A DNA stretch of 60,813 bases from Planctomycetota bacterium (GTDB lineage Bacteria; Planctomycetota; UBA1135; UBA2386): positions 1 to 60,813 of the forward strand of contig JADLHO010000105.1 in assembly GCA_020848735.1 (NCBI GenBank), written 5' to 3'. The position numbers were made by a program, and so were the translations under genes. Each line of letters starts with the position of its first letter. Position 1 is the stretch's first letter. Shown piece by piece: positions 1-7,808 of this stretch. The notes under the pieces are model-generated. The model worked only from the letters and a program-made list of their open reading frames with translations. It was not told where the DNA came from and ran no database searches.

Positions 1-1
1 C

Positions 2-1189
2 GAGGACGCGGGCGAGCAGGGCTGCGGGTGCGGCGGGAACTGCGGCGGCGCTTGCGGTTGCGGTGGTGCTTGCGGGTCGAAGGCCTCGCGCGGTGCCGGG
101 TGTGCTGGGAACTCGCAGGGCTCGCGACGCGGGTCGTCCGGCCATGAGTCGTCTCCGCGGCGTACCTCTCGAATGGACGGGCCGGATGGCGCTTGGCAGG
201 GGCTCGGCCTGGGCGGCGGTGGCGGCGAGACTGGCGACCGGCTCCGGGTGAAGGGACCACGCGTCGGTGATCCCCGGCGCGGCGGCGCGCGCGGCGACGG
301 GCTCGGTGCAGTGCCTGGTGAGCCCCGCAATCGCGGCGGGTCGCCGCCATGGCACTGGCAGGACTTCGAGGGTGAGATTTGGGATCCCGAGGCAAGGAGT
401 GGACCCCAGGCGCGCCCCCCGTCGACGAGCAGTGGGTGTCCGTGCGAAGCGGAAGCGGACCGAGTCCGCGAGCGCATTGGCAAGATCGCGGCTTGGGCGG
501 ATTGGCAGTTGCAGACGACCTGGATCCAGCTCTGCCGGTCAGCCGAGCATTCCTGGCGCATCTGCATGTCCCTTGCGGGCATCCGGTGGGACTCGTGGGA
601 ATGGGCGCGCTGTGCGCCGCCCGCATGTCCGAGTGAACCGGTACCGCAACCGCTGCCCCCGACTGTTCCCGTGATGACGTGTGGCCGCAACTACCAGCCC
701 TGTGACGAGTTCTCGTTCGTCGCGCGTGAGAGAATTCGTGAATCCTCAGACGAAGTCGATCTCGTCGGCATTACAGGTCCCGCGCAGGGCTCTCTCGCAG
801 CTCCGCGTGAGACCGTCGTCGAGCCACTCTTGAAAGATGTGGCAGAGCAAGCTCGACTCGCGGTTCGATGTCATGGCGAGTGCGGTGGGAAACGGTGCCG
901 CCAAGTAGTCCGAATCCTATCGTCGCACCCAACGCGTTGGCTCCCGGTCGACCTTGACCACGAAAGCCATGACTTGGGACCGGTCGTGAGAGTTCTGCAG
1001 GCGGTTGCGGGTGGCGTTCCCCGGACTGCCGGCGATGTCGTGGAGCACGCTTCTGAGGGTTTGTCGGAGGCGACAGGTGAAGAGTTCCGCTGGTCCCCTA
1101 TCCCCTTGATCACCGGCTTACGCGTCAATATCACAGACGTAGTCTTCGAGTACAGAGTCGTCGCAGAGGTCTGCTGTCAGTGTCCATGA
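2..1189 (+). CDS. Cys/Gly-rich protein, 3' part (5' end outside window)
   Basis: The frame is open from the first bases of the window and stops with TGA at 1187-1189, so only the last ~395 codons are present. The left end is a run of Gly and Cys (CGCGGNCGG-like units, roughly 10 Cys in 45 residues), followed by a Gly/Arg/Pro-rich low-complexity stretch. A more ordinary region follows with several Trp (WADWQ, WDSWEWAR) and a C-terminus ending in VCCQCP. I do not recognise the family. GC is visibly lower at third positions than in the exopolysaccharide genes, which fits accessory DNA. The tail-collar gene lies 194 bp downstream, so a link to a phage-tail or surface-structure module is possible but unproven. 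An internal ATG at 173 could start a shorter protein, but the Cys-rich part upstream is in the same open frame. Confidence 0.5.
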   Translation, partial: EDAGEQGCGCGGNCGGACGCGGACGSKASRGAGCAGNSQGSRRGSSGHESSPRRTSRMDGPDGAWQGLGLGGGGGETGDRLRVKGPRVGDPRRGGARGDGLGAVPGEPRNRGGSPPWHWQDFEGEIWDPEARSGPQARPPSTSSGCPCEAEADRVRERIGKIAAWADWQLQTTWIQLCRSAEHSWRICMSLAGIRWDSWEWARCAPPACPSEPVPQPLPPTVPVMTCGRNYQPCDEFSFVARERIRESSDEVDLVGITGPAQGSLAAPRETVVEPLLKDVAEQARLAVRCHGECGGKRCRQVVRILSSHPTRWLPVDLDHESHDLGPVVRVLQAVAGGVPRTAGDVVEHASEGLSEATGEEFRWSPIPLITGLRVNITDVVFEYRVVAEVCCQCP

Positions 1190-1383
1190 AAATGCTCGGA
1201 CCGTTGTGGGACGCGCGTGGCAACGATCACAGTAGGGAGCAATGTTGCCCCGGCATGGCTCCCGTGTCTCTCGTGCGCATCAGGCAGCTGCTCGAACCCG
1301 ACATGTCACCCTGACTGTCGAGTCGCTACCGTCACAATTCAGAAGATTCTGTCAACAACCAAGAGAAGCCCAAGTTCACGACA

Positions 1384-1956
1384 ATGGAAACAAGCGCGAA
1401 TGGACTCCAGCGTTGGCTTCTGAGTCGTGCGTTTTGGCCGGTGTACACGTGCCTGCTATGCATTGCGATCCTGGTCCTCCTGCAGGTATACCGACCGCTC
1501 GACCGCAAGCATGAGTCCGCTGCCACCGTTGTGATCTACACACCTCTCCTCCCTTCGGCGACGGGGCTCCCTTCTGGGGATTGTGAGATTGGCGACATCG
1601 TGATGTCGGCGGGACCGCGAGAGAACATCCCGGAGGGCTGGGCCCCATGTGACGGGCGGCAGATGCCAACCTCGGAGTATCCTGAGCTTGCCAACGTGCT
1701 GCTGGGCGCAAGCGAAGGACGCGCGCCCCAGGTACTCATGAGCTTGCCCGATCTACGTGGGATCAGCTTACGAACTCCAATTGGGAAATCGGCGAGGATT
1801 GGGTGGGGCCGCATCCGGCTTGCAGTTCCTTCCGAGAGATCGCAAGACAGTGCGAGTCGAGTGGAATTCCTCGTCAAGGTCCATGACGCGCCGACTGAAG
1901 ATGGGGGTAACACTACACGCAGACACGAGGCGCAAGGTGACCAAAGTCGCAAGTAG
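1384..1956 (+). CDS. Membrane-anchored phage tail-collar domain protein
   Basis: This 190-residue protein has one hydrophobic segment near the N-terminus (about residues 13-35) followed by a tail-collar-like domain. The collar signature is clear: a GDIV start, then IPEGWAPCDGRQ, SEYPEL and LPDLRG at about residues 70-130, matching the usual order G-W-CDG, YP-L, PDLRG. Collar domains normally sit at the tips of phage tail fibres and in a wide range of other bacterial proteins. Here the domain follows a predicted membrane anchor, so it would be presented outside the membrane rather than in a virion. The C-terminus ends in a VEFLVKVHD-like strand, as collar domains often do, plus a short charged tail. 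The reading frame overlaps the start of the next gene. Confidence 0.65.
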   Translation: METSANGLQRWLLSRAFWPVYTCLLCIAILVLLQVYRPLDRKHESAATVVIYTPLLPSATGLPSGDCEIGDIVMSAGPRENIPEGWAPCDGRQMPTSEYPELANVLLGASEGRAPQVLMSLPDLRGISLRTPIGKSARIGWGRIRLAVPSERSQDSASRVEFLVKVHDAPTEDGGNTTRRHEAQGDQSRK

Positions 1957-2593
1957 GCCCAGCGGGCCGCAGCAGACCGAGAACCGGCGCAGGGCGATCC
2001 TCTCCGGCACGATCGTCGTTGTATCTCTCTTTGCCGCCACGTCCCCGGCACTCGCGCGTCACTACGTGAATCTCCCGGATCCTGTAGTGTTCTGTCTCTT
2101 CTGGGCTCACATGGGCGGAACGTTCTTGCTAGTTGCCTGGCTCAGCAAGACGTCGGTCGTGGGCATGTGGACGGGAAACGCGTCGCGAGCACGGTGGGTG
2201 GCGCTCCTTGTGCTGGGGGATATCGGCTATTGCATTGCGCTGTGCGCGATGGAGGATCCACGATTCGGGCGCCCTCAAGTGGACGGCTCGAGCGGGCTCA
2301 TGCTCGTCAGCTTCATCATCTTGGGACCCTGTCTCGAGGAACTCCTGACTCGCGGGGTCCTCATCGACAATCTCCGCGCCTTCGTGTCACCTCGACTGGC
2401 CGTCGTGCTCACGAGCCTCATCTTCACGATGTACCATCACCCAACGTCGATAGCCAGGGCGCTCGAACTCACGATTGCCGGCCTCTTTCTGGGTGCAGGA
2501 CGCTTGGCCAGCGGGAGCATTCTCCCAAGTATCGTGGCGCATGGGGTATTCAACGGCCTGGTCACTGCCATGGCAATCGCCTCGCCGAAGTGA
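1883..2593 (+). CDS. CPBP (CAAX/Abi) family intramembrane metalloprotease
   Basis: A polytopic membrane protein of about 236 residues with the three CPBP motifs in order: CLEELLTRGVL (the glutamate pair plus Arg motif), FTMYHH (second motif with His), and a C-terminal IVAHGVFNGL (His/Asn motif). In this family these residues bind a metal and cleave within the membrane; bacterial members act in CAAX processing-like reactions, bacteriocin self-immunity or regulation. The start is uncertain: ATG 1883, ATG 1898 and GTG 1937 are all in frame, and any of them overlaps the collar gene upstream. A hydrophobic segment with an Ala-rich end (LFAATSPALA) follows. A degenerate paralogue lies directly downstream. 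Confidence 0.8.
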   Translation: MTRRLKMGVTLHADTRRKVTKVASRPSGPQQTENRRRAILSGTIVVVSLFAATSPALARHYVNLPDPVVFCLFWAHMGGTFLLVAWLSKTSVVGMWTGNASRARWVALLVLGDIGYCIALCAMEDPRFGRPQVDGSSGLMLVSFIILGPCLEELLTRGVLIDNLRAFVSPRLAVVLTSLIFTMYHHPTSIARALELTIAGLFLGAGRLASGSILPSIVAHGVFNGLVTAMAIASPK

Positions 2594-2602
2594 AGCGCAA
2601 CA

Positions 2603-2617
2603 CTTGGCCCTGCCAAG
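2603..2617 (+). terminator. Small stem-loop after the CPBP gene
   Basis: A perfect 5-bp stem (CTTGG/CCAAG) with a 5-base loop lies 10 bp after the CPBP stop codon. There is no following T run, so intrinsic termination is doubtful. It may be a chance hairpin in GC-rich DNA. Confidence 0.2.
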
Positions 2618-2655
2618 CGAACGAGTGGAGGCGTGTGCAGGTGGCAACGGCAAGC

Positions 2656-2690
2656 TGAAAAGGGACCCCGCGGCAGCCTGAGAAGGGACC
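2656..2690. repeat. Two 12-bp direct repeats resembling IS21-family end repeats
   Basis: TGAAAAGGGACC (2656-2667) recurs as TGAGAAGGGACC (2679-2690), 11 of 12 bases identical, 23 bp apart. From memory, ends of IS21-family elements often carry short internal repeats of the form CTGAAAA..GACC, so this may be an IS end left as a scar. It sits exactly between the intact CPBP protease gene and the fragment that lacks its N-terminal half. Confidence 0.35.
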
Positions 2691-2702
2691 GCCTCCCAGT
2701 CT

Positions 2703-2972
2703 GTGCTCGCAATCTGCCTCGAGGAGATCATCCTTCGAGGGTTCCTGCAGGATAGTCTGTCCGAGCTCCTGCCGGCCCCCATCGCGGTCATCACGATGAG
2801 TCTGCTGTCCACTGTTTTCGGGGGGCCGATCGCGGGTGCTCCGGTGCTGGCCTTCTTGGCCGCCATCTACCTCGGCTGGGTACGAATCCTCGGTGGGAGT
2901 GTCGTCCCATGCATCGCCGCTCACGGCGTCTTCAGCGCCATTCCCCTCGCCTTTGCCGGCGCTGGCCCCTGA
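2703..2972 (+). pseudogene. Truncated CPBP intramembrane protease (C-terminal half only)
   Basis: The frame encodes the C-terminal 89 residues of a second CPBP protease: CLEEIILRGFL (motif 1), a hydrophobic middle, and IAAHGVFSAIPL (final His motif). It aligns by eye with residues ~150-236 of the upstream protein, so the two are paralogues. The N-terminal transmembrane half is missing, and the reading frame begins only a few bases after repeats that look like an IS end. The GTG at 2703 could in principle start translation, but half a CPBP fold is unlikely to be active. I therefore read it as a gene remnant. Confidence 0.6.
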
Positions 2973-3004
2973 GCCCGACTCCGCTCGGCCCGCATCGCCC
3001 GACC

Positions 3005-3304
3005 TCACGCGAAGTCGTAGACGACGCAGCGTTCGCAATTGGGCTGGAAGACCTCCTTCACGAAGCGCAGGTGGAGCGGATGCTCCTGATAGGCGTCCTG
3101 GGCGGCCTGATCCCGGAAGACGAGGTTGAGGCCGACCTGATAGCTCTGATCGACGACCGGGCGCTGGCTGTGGACCATGCGGCCGCAGTGGAAGGACTCG
3201 ACGCCGGGGATCGAGGCGAGGAGTTCGCGGCAACCGGCGAGGAGTGCCTCGGCCGCTGCGGGGCGATCTGACTTCGTCCAGAAGATGACGACGTGGGAGA
3301 ACAT
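3005..3304 (-). CDS. Dabb (stress-responsive A/B barrel) domain protein
   Basis: A 99-residue protein that is essentially one dimeric alpha/beta-barrel (Dabb) domain. It begins MFSHVVIFWTK, the usual first strand, followed by the LLASIPGVESFHCGR strand and a central SYQVGLNLVFRD strand. It continues with AYQEHPLHLRFVKEV, the conserved Y-x-x-H-P-x-H segment, and ends CVVYDFA. Proteins of this size are cytosolic; most are of unknown function and a few are enzymes. The start at 3304 was chosen because the residues upstream are Arg-rich and out of character. It stands alone, converging on the CPBP remnant. Confidence 0.8.
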   Translation of the reverse strand: MFSHVVIFWTKSDRPAAAEALLAGCRELLASIPGVESFHCGRMVHSQRPVVDQSYQVGLNLVFRDQAAQDAYQEHPLHLRFVKEVFQPNCERCVVYDFA

Positions 3305-3600
3305 GGATCGTGGAGTGCGGACCGGGGGGCGAACGCGAGGGGCGCGCAGGTTGGCACGTCGTGAGCCCGTCGGCAAGTGCGACGCACCCTGCGCCGAGAG
3401 CGGTCATGAGGACCCAGACGCGAGGGGATGCGCGTCCACTCGACTGAGCGCAACGCCTGGCGACGGCAAGCACTCCGAGCAGCTGGCTCACCTGCGCGAG
3501 CGCCTCGGGTTGCGCGGAGAGCGAGCTCGTGCGCGACGGCACTTGTAGGCGGCCAGACGGCCGTCTACCTTGCGGCGCCCGAGCCCAGGTCGCGCTCCCC
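3305..3600. other. Intergenic region between divergent Dabb and imuB genes
   Basis: I see no gene here. The one notable element is a perfect 12-bp palindrome AGACGGCCGTCT at 3555-3566, 34 bp before the imuB ATG, which could be an operator or chance GC-rich symmetry. Confidence 0.3.
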
Positions 3601-5115
3601 ATGTCCAGGATCGCCTGCATCGACGTGCCGGCGCTCCCGCTGCAGGTGTTGCTGCAGCGCGAGCCGAGCTGGCGGCGCCATCCCGTCGCGGTGGTCGATC
3701 GCGACGAACCGCAGGGTCGCATCCTGTGGGTCAACGAGGCGGCGCGGCAGGCGCGGATCCTGCCCGGCCGTCGCTACGCCGAGGGCCTGTCGCTGAGTGC
3801 CGAGTTGCGCGCGGCGAGCGTCGATGCCGAGGAGCTCGCCGCGGCCCTGCGTCCCCTCGGCGCGGCCCTGCTCGAGTTCTCGCCCATCGTCGAGCCGTCG
3901 GCGGCGGAACCGGGGGTCTTCTGGGCCGATGCCAAGGGACTCGACGGTCTCTTCGACTCGCTCGAGGACTGGGCGACGGGACTGATCGCGCGCGTCGCAC
4001 GGGACGGTCTGGTCGCGCGCGTCGTCGTCGGCTTCACGCGTTTCCTCGCCTATGCGCTCGCGCGGGGCGCGGCCGTGCGCGCGTGCGTTCTCGCGACGCC
4101 CGACGACGAACGGCGCCGTGCCGACCTCGTGCGCCTCGATCGCCTCGGCATCGATCCCAAGCTGCGCGACGCGCTCGATCGCCTCGGCATCGACACGGTG
4201 GGTGGTCTGCGGCGGATGCCGCCCGGTGGTTTGCTGGAGCGCTTCGGCAAGGACGCGCACGGTCTGCACGAGCTCGTGCTCGGACGTGGCGACGATTCGC
4301 TCGTGCCGCAGGTCCCGGCCGAACGGCTGTGCGACCGCTACGAGCGCGATCCCGAGGACCCGCGGCTCGACGCGCAGAGCCTCGTCTTCCTCGGCAAACA
4401 GGGCATCGCCCGCCTCGGTCTGCTGCTCGCGGCGCGCGGGGAGGCGCTGCGGGCGCTCGACGTCACGATCCCACTCGACGGCGCCGCGCCGATCACGACC
4501 CGGATCGAACCCGCGGAGCCGACGCTCGACGAGGTGCAGCTCACCGAGCTGCTGCGCCTGCGGCTCGAGGCCAGTGCGCAGCAGACGCTGGCGCACCTGC
4601 GCGGCGGCATCGAGCCCACGGGTCTCGAGCTGCGCTGCGATGCCGTGCGCGCCACGCGCGCGCAGCTCGAGCTCTTCGCGGAGGCGCCGCGCCGTGATCC
4701 GAAGATCGTCGATCGAACGATCGCCCGTCTGCGCGCGCGCCTGGGCGACGCGGCGCTGTGCCGCGCGGTCCTGCGCGCCGGGCATCTGCCGGAGGCGCGC
4801 TTCCGTCTCGAGGCCCTGCAACACCTGCCGGCACCGCGTCCCGACCGCGAGAGCTCGCCGACCCTCGTGCGGCGGATCCTGCTCCGGCCACGCGTCTTGC
4901 CGGATCAGCGCCCCGGCCCCGATGGCTGGTTCGTCGCGGGGCTCCGCGCCGGACCTGTGCGCAAGCTGCACGGCCCGCACGTGATCTCGGGCGGCTGGTG
5001 GACGACCGAGCAGCACCGCGAATACCACTTCGCCGAGGCCGATCGCGGCGACGTGCTCTGGATCTTCTGGGACCGCACCCGACGCCGTTGGTTCGAGCAC
5101 GGTGCCGTGGAGTGA
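3601..5115 (+). CDS. imuB: ImuB-like Y-family DNA polymerase homologue
   Basis: A 504-residue protein with ImuB organisation: palm/finger region with CIDVPALPLQVLL at the N-terminus, a helix-hairpin region (LDRLGIDTVGGLRRMP, about residues 190-205), a little-finger region, and a C-terminal tail ending IFWDRTRRRWFEHG. ImuB proteins act with ImuA and DnaE2 in SOS mutagenesis. They generally lack the catalytic carboxylates and serve as a scaffold that binds the sliding clamp. The first motif here has D-V-P where active Y-family enzymes have D-x-D, and no SxDE motif is seen in the palm, so catalysis is unlikely. The start is ATG 3601; longer in-frame extensions are Arg-rich and not family-like. 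Neither imuA nor dnaE2 is adjacent. Confidence 0.8.
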   Translation: MSRIACIDVPALPLQVLLQREPSWRRHPVAVVDRDEPQGRILWVNEAARQARILPGRRYAEGLSLSAELRAASVDAEELAAALRPLGAALLEFSPIVEPSAAEPGVFWADAKGLDGLFDSLEDWATGLIARVARDGLVARVVVGFTRFLAYALARGAAVRACVLATPDDERRRADLVRLDRLGIDPKLRDALDRLGIDTVGGLRRMPPGGLLERFGKDAHGLHELVLGRGDDSLVPQVPAERLCDRYERDPEDPRLDAQSLVFLGKQGIARLGLLLAARGEALRALDVTIPLDGAAPITTRIEPAEPTLDEVQLTELLRLRLEASAQQTLAHLRGGIEPTGLELRCDAVRATRAQLELFAEAPRRDPKIVDRTIARLRARLGDAALCRAVLRAGHLPEARFRLEALQHLPAPRPDRESSPTLVRRILLRPRVLPDQRPGPDGWFVAGLRAGPVRKLHGPHVISGGWWTTEQHREYHFAEADRGDVLWIFWDRTRRRWFEHGAVE

Positions 5116-5165
5116 GGCGGAGGCCCCATTGGCCAGGGTGCTCCGACCTGGGGGCCCGAGGCCCG

Positions 5166-6230
5166 TCAGCGCAGCGCGCGGAGCGCGTCGGCGATCTGCT
5201 CGGCGGCCCAGCGATTGCCCTCGCGGGTCATGTGCCCCTCGAACCAACGTTCGAAGAGACTCGGGTCGGCGCGGTTCGCCTCGACGAAACGGGTCGCCAG
5301 GTCGAGCGTGGCGATGCCGCGGGACTCCGCATGCCGCAGGACCTCGAGCGCCGGGCTCTCGACCGTGTCGCCCTGCGCGAGCAGGAGGAGCCGGATGCCG
5401 CGCTCGCGGCAGCGCGCGTGGATGCGGTCCACGAGGCGCTTCCCGAGCTCGGTACCCCTGCCGACGAGATGCGGCACCGCGACCTGCTTCTCGTTCTCGA
5501 ACCACCAGCGCCGCAGCGTGCTCGCGAGGATCACGTCGACGAGCGCGCTGTGGCCGAGGAAGTCCTTGAAGGCCTTTCCGGAGTCGGCGCCGGGAGCCGG
5601 TTCGGCGACGGGTGAATTGCGGAGGACGAGCCCCTCGCCCTCGAGGTCGAACCACGGCACCGAGGTGTAGCGCTTCGAGAACTCGCAGCGCACGAGGTCG
5701 TCGGCGACGAAGCTCACGATGAGCGTGTCCACGCCGGGTCGCTCGAGGAGCAGCTCGGCGCGCAACACCGCCTGGGCGAGGCTGTAGCCGAAGACCCCGC
5801 CATTGAGCACGGGTCGCTCGAGCAGCCGCTCGAGCCACGCCGGCCAGGTGGCGTCGTCGTCGACCTGATCGCCGAACGTGAATGAATCGCCGACGGCGAC
5901 GATGAGCGCCGCCCCCGCTGGGGGAACCGGATTGCCGTTGCGACGCAGCCCCTCGGAATCGATGGAGACGGCGGTCCGCCAGTGATTGTCGCTGCTCGCG
6001 TAATCGGGACGCGGTGCATAGCCGAGCAGGGGATGCCGGACCGCCGGATAGTTGCGCGCGAGCAGGTCGAGCCGCAGCTCACGGAACGAGCCGAAATGGA
6101 AGGGGGCACGACCGATGCGCACGACGATCTCCGCGAGCAGCAGCACGGCGGCGATCGGGATCAATGCGTAGACGATGCGGCGCCGCAGAGACGGCCCGCG
6201 ACGCGCCGGCGTGTGCCTGCCGTTGGTCAT
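5166..6230 (-). CDS. Membrane-anchored SGNH/GDSL-type hydrolase
   Basis: A 354-residue protein with an Arg-rich N-terminus, one transmembrane segment (about residues 19-40, VYALIPIAAVLLLAEIVV) and an extracytoplasmic SGNH domain. The nucleophile block is VAVGDSFTFGDQV (about residue 112). The Gly-Asn region is NGGVFGYS and the C-terminal catalytic block is EGHMTREGNRWAAEQI. This type resembles the AlgX/DltD-like SGNH proteins that act on extracellular polysaccharides or lipids. It lies just upstream of the exopolysaccharide locus, divergently transcribed, so a role in modifying that polymer is plausible. Substrate cannot be told from sequence. Confidence 0.75.
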   Translation of the reverse strand: MTNGRHTPARRGPSLRRRIVYALIPIAAVLLLAEIVVRIGRAPFHFGSFRELRLDLLARNYPAVRHPLLGYAPRPDYASSDNHWRTAVSIDSEGLRRNGNPVPPAGAALIVAVGDSFTFGDQVDDDATWPAWLERLLERPVLNGGVFGYSLAQAVLRAELLLERPGVDTLIVSFVADDLVRCEFSKRYTSVPWFDLEGEGLVLRNSPVAEPAPGADSGKAFKDFLGHSALVDVILASTLRRWWFENEKQVAVPHLVGRGTELGKRLVDRIHARCRERGIRLLLLAQGDTVESPALEVLRHAESRGIATLDLATRFVEANRADPSLFERWFEGHMTREGNRWAAEQIADALRALR

Positions 6231-6590
6231 GCGGCCATGCTAACCGACGCCATCGCGAACACCCGAGACGATCGCCACGGCTCGTGATGACATCGGTAGG
6301 AAACCCGACGCGGCGACGTCATATCGGGTGGAAACCCTATGCCCGAAACGAGGGTCGTTTCGAGAAATCAGGGATCCGTGGTCAACCCGGCACCGCGTCA
6401 CGAACGATGACATGCCTGTTCGACGGTCGCATCACCCTCGCGGCCGCCGGATCCCCGCACGACGACAAAGGGGCTCGTGACCCGCGACCCGCGGACGCGA
6501 ACGCACCACGGTGATCTCCCTCGATCACGTCGTCCGGCGGGGCGCACCTCAACCTCTCTCTCGCACGAGCAAGCTGGCTCCAGAACGCCA
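6231..6590. other. 360-bp divergent intergenic region upstream of the exopolysaccharide locus
   Basis: I see no gene. The region separates the SGNH hydrolase from wecB and must contain the promoter(s) of the exopolysaccharide operon. It holds a spaced direct repeat (6292-6337) and a 6-bp inverted repeat CGAAAC/GTTTCG with a 7-bp spacer (6344-6362). I found no convincing -24/-12 sigma-54 promoter by eye. Confidence 0.4.
6292..6337 (+). promoter_or_regulatory. Spaced 15-bp direct repeats upstream of the exopolysaccharide operon
   Basis: ATCGGTAGGAAACCC (6292-6306) recurs as ATCGGGTGGAAACCC (6323-6337), 13 of 15 identical and 31 bp apart, i.e. about three helical turns. The pair lies ~255-300 bp before the wecB start. 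Same-face spacing suits a dimeric or oligomeric transcription factor, such as an upstream activating sequence. This is inference; no protein is assigned to it. Confidence 0.4.
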
Positions 6591-7745
6591 ATGACTCGCC
6601 CCTCGAAGATCGTCGTCGTCGTGGGCACTCGCCCCGAGGCCGTGAAGCTGGCCCCGGTCATCCATGCGCTGAAGCGTGAGCCCTGGGCGCGCGTGACGGT
6701 GCTGGCCACGGCGCAGCACCGCCAACTCCTCGACCAGGTCCTGAAGTTCTTCGGGATCGAGACGGACATCGATCTCGATCTCATGCGCCCCGGCCAGAGC
6801 CTGGCCGACCTGACCAGCCGCATGATCGATTCCCTCGACGGAACATTCGCGCTCATCGAGCCCGATCTGGTCCTCGGCCAGGGCGACACCACGACGGTGC
6901 TCGCCGCGAGCCTCTGCGCGTTCTATCGGCGGATCCCGTTCGCCCACGTCGAGGCCGGGCTGCGCACGCACGAGCGTCTGTCGCCATTCCCCGAGGAGAT
7001 GAACCGGGTGCTCGTCGGCCGCCTCGCCGACGTGCACTTCGCGCCGACCGCGCGCGCCCGGGGCCATCTGCTCGACGAGGGCATCCCGCCGGCGGCGATC
7101 GAGGTCACGGGCAACACGGTGATCGACGCGTTGGTGTGGGCGTCGCCCCGCGTGGACCGGGCGCGCTTCGCACCGAAGGACGGGCGTCGCGGCATCCTGG
7201 TGACCGCCCATCGCCGCGAGAGCTTCGGACCGCCGCTCGAGGGCGTGTGCCAGGCCATCCTCGACATCGTCACGGCGCGCGAAGACACCGAGGTGCTCTT
7301 CCCGGTCCATCCGAACCCGAACGTGCGCGGCGTGGTCGATCGCATGCTCGCGGATCACCCGCGCGTGCGGCTCTGCGCACCGCTCGACTATCCGGACTTC
7401 GTCGCGGCCATGGCCAGCTGCTACCTCGTGCTCACCGACTCCGGTGGGGTGCAGGAGGAGGCTCCGACGCTCGGCAAGCCGGTCCTCGTGCTGCGCGAGA
7501 ACACCGAGCGGCCGGAGGGCATCGATGCCGGCACGGCCAAGGTGGTCGGCACCGATCGACACCGGATCGTGGAGCAGACCCTCCGCCTCCTCGACGACTC
7601 CCGCGCGTACGCGGCCATGGCGCACGCGGTCAATCCATACGGCGATGGCCGCGCGGCCCAGCGCATCGTGACGCGCCTGCGACGCTTCCTCGGCGTGACG
7701 CTCGCGCCGACCGCCGGCGAGCGGCCCCTCGCCAATGCGCGCTGA
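6591..7745 (+). CDS. wecB: UDP-N-acetylglucosamine 2-epimerase (non-hydrolysing)
   Basis: This 384-residue cytosolic enzyme interconverts UDP-GlcNAc and UDP-ManNAc, supplying ManNAc-type sugar nucleotides to the surface polysaccharide. The family blocks are all present: VVGTRPEAVKLAPVIHAL at the N-terminus, VLGQGDTTTVLA, HVEAGLRTHERLSPFPEEMNR, VTAHRRES, PVHPNPNVR, and LTDSGGVQEEAPTLGKPVLV followed by ERPEGIDAGT. The length matches the family. ATG 6591 was chosen because it begins the first beta-strand; the frame is open further upstream but without family similarity. It is the first gene of the long plus-strand exopolysaccharide locus. Confidence 0.93.
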   Translation: MTRPSKIVVVVGTRPEAVKLAPVIHALKREPWARVTVLATAQHRQLLDQVLKFFGIETDIDLDLMRPGQSLADLTSRMIDSLDGTFALIEPDLVLGQGDTTTVLAASLCAFYRRIPFAHVEAGLRTHERLSPFPEEMNRVLVGRLADVHFAPTARARGHLLDEGIPPAAIEVTGNTVIDALVWASPRVDRARFAPKDGRRGILVTAHRRESFGPPLEGVCQAILDIVTAREDTEVLFPVHPNPNVRGVVDRMLADHPRVRLCAPLDYPDFVAAMASCYLVLTDSGGVQEEAPTLGKPVLVLRENTERPEGIDAGTAKVVGTDRHRIVEQTLRLLDDSRAYAAMAHAVNPYGDGRAAQRIVTRLRRFLGVTLAPTAGERPLANAR

Positions 7746-7808
7746 GCGGCGCACCACGCCCTCGAACCCTCCACGAAGTCCCTCCGAAACGACAGGAGCT
7801 CTCCGACC

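Noticed and set aside
5116..5165. Bidirectional terminator between imuB and the SGNH gene
   Set aside because: The GC-rich gap can form short imperfect stems only, without T runs.
3565..5838. Long minus-strand open frame across imuB and the SGNH gene
   Set aside because: Arg/Ala-rich antisense shadow typical of high-GC DNA, crossing two well-supported genes on other frames.
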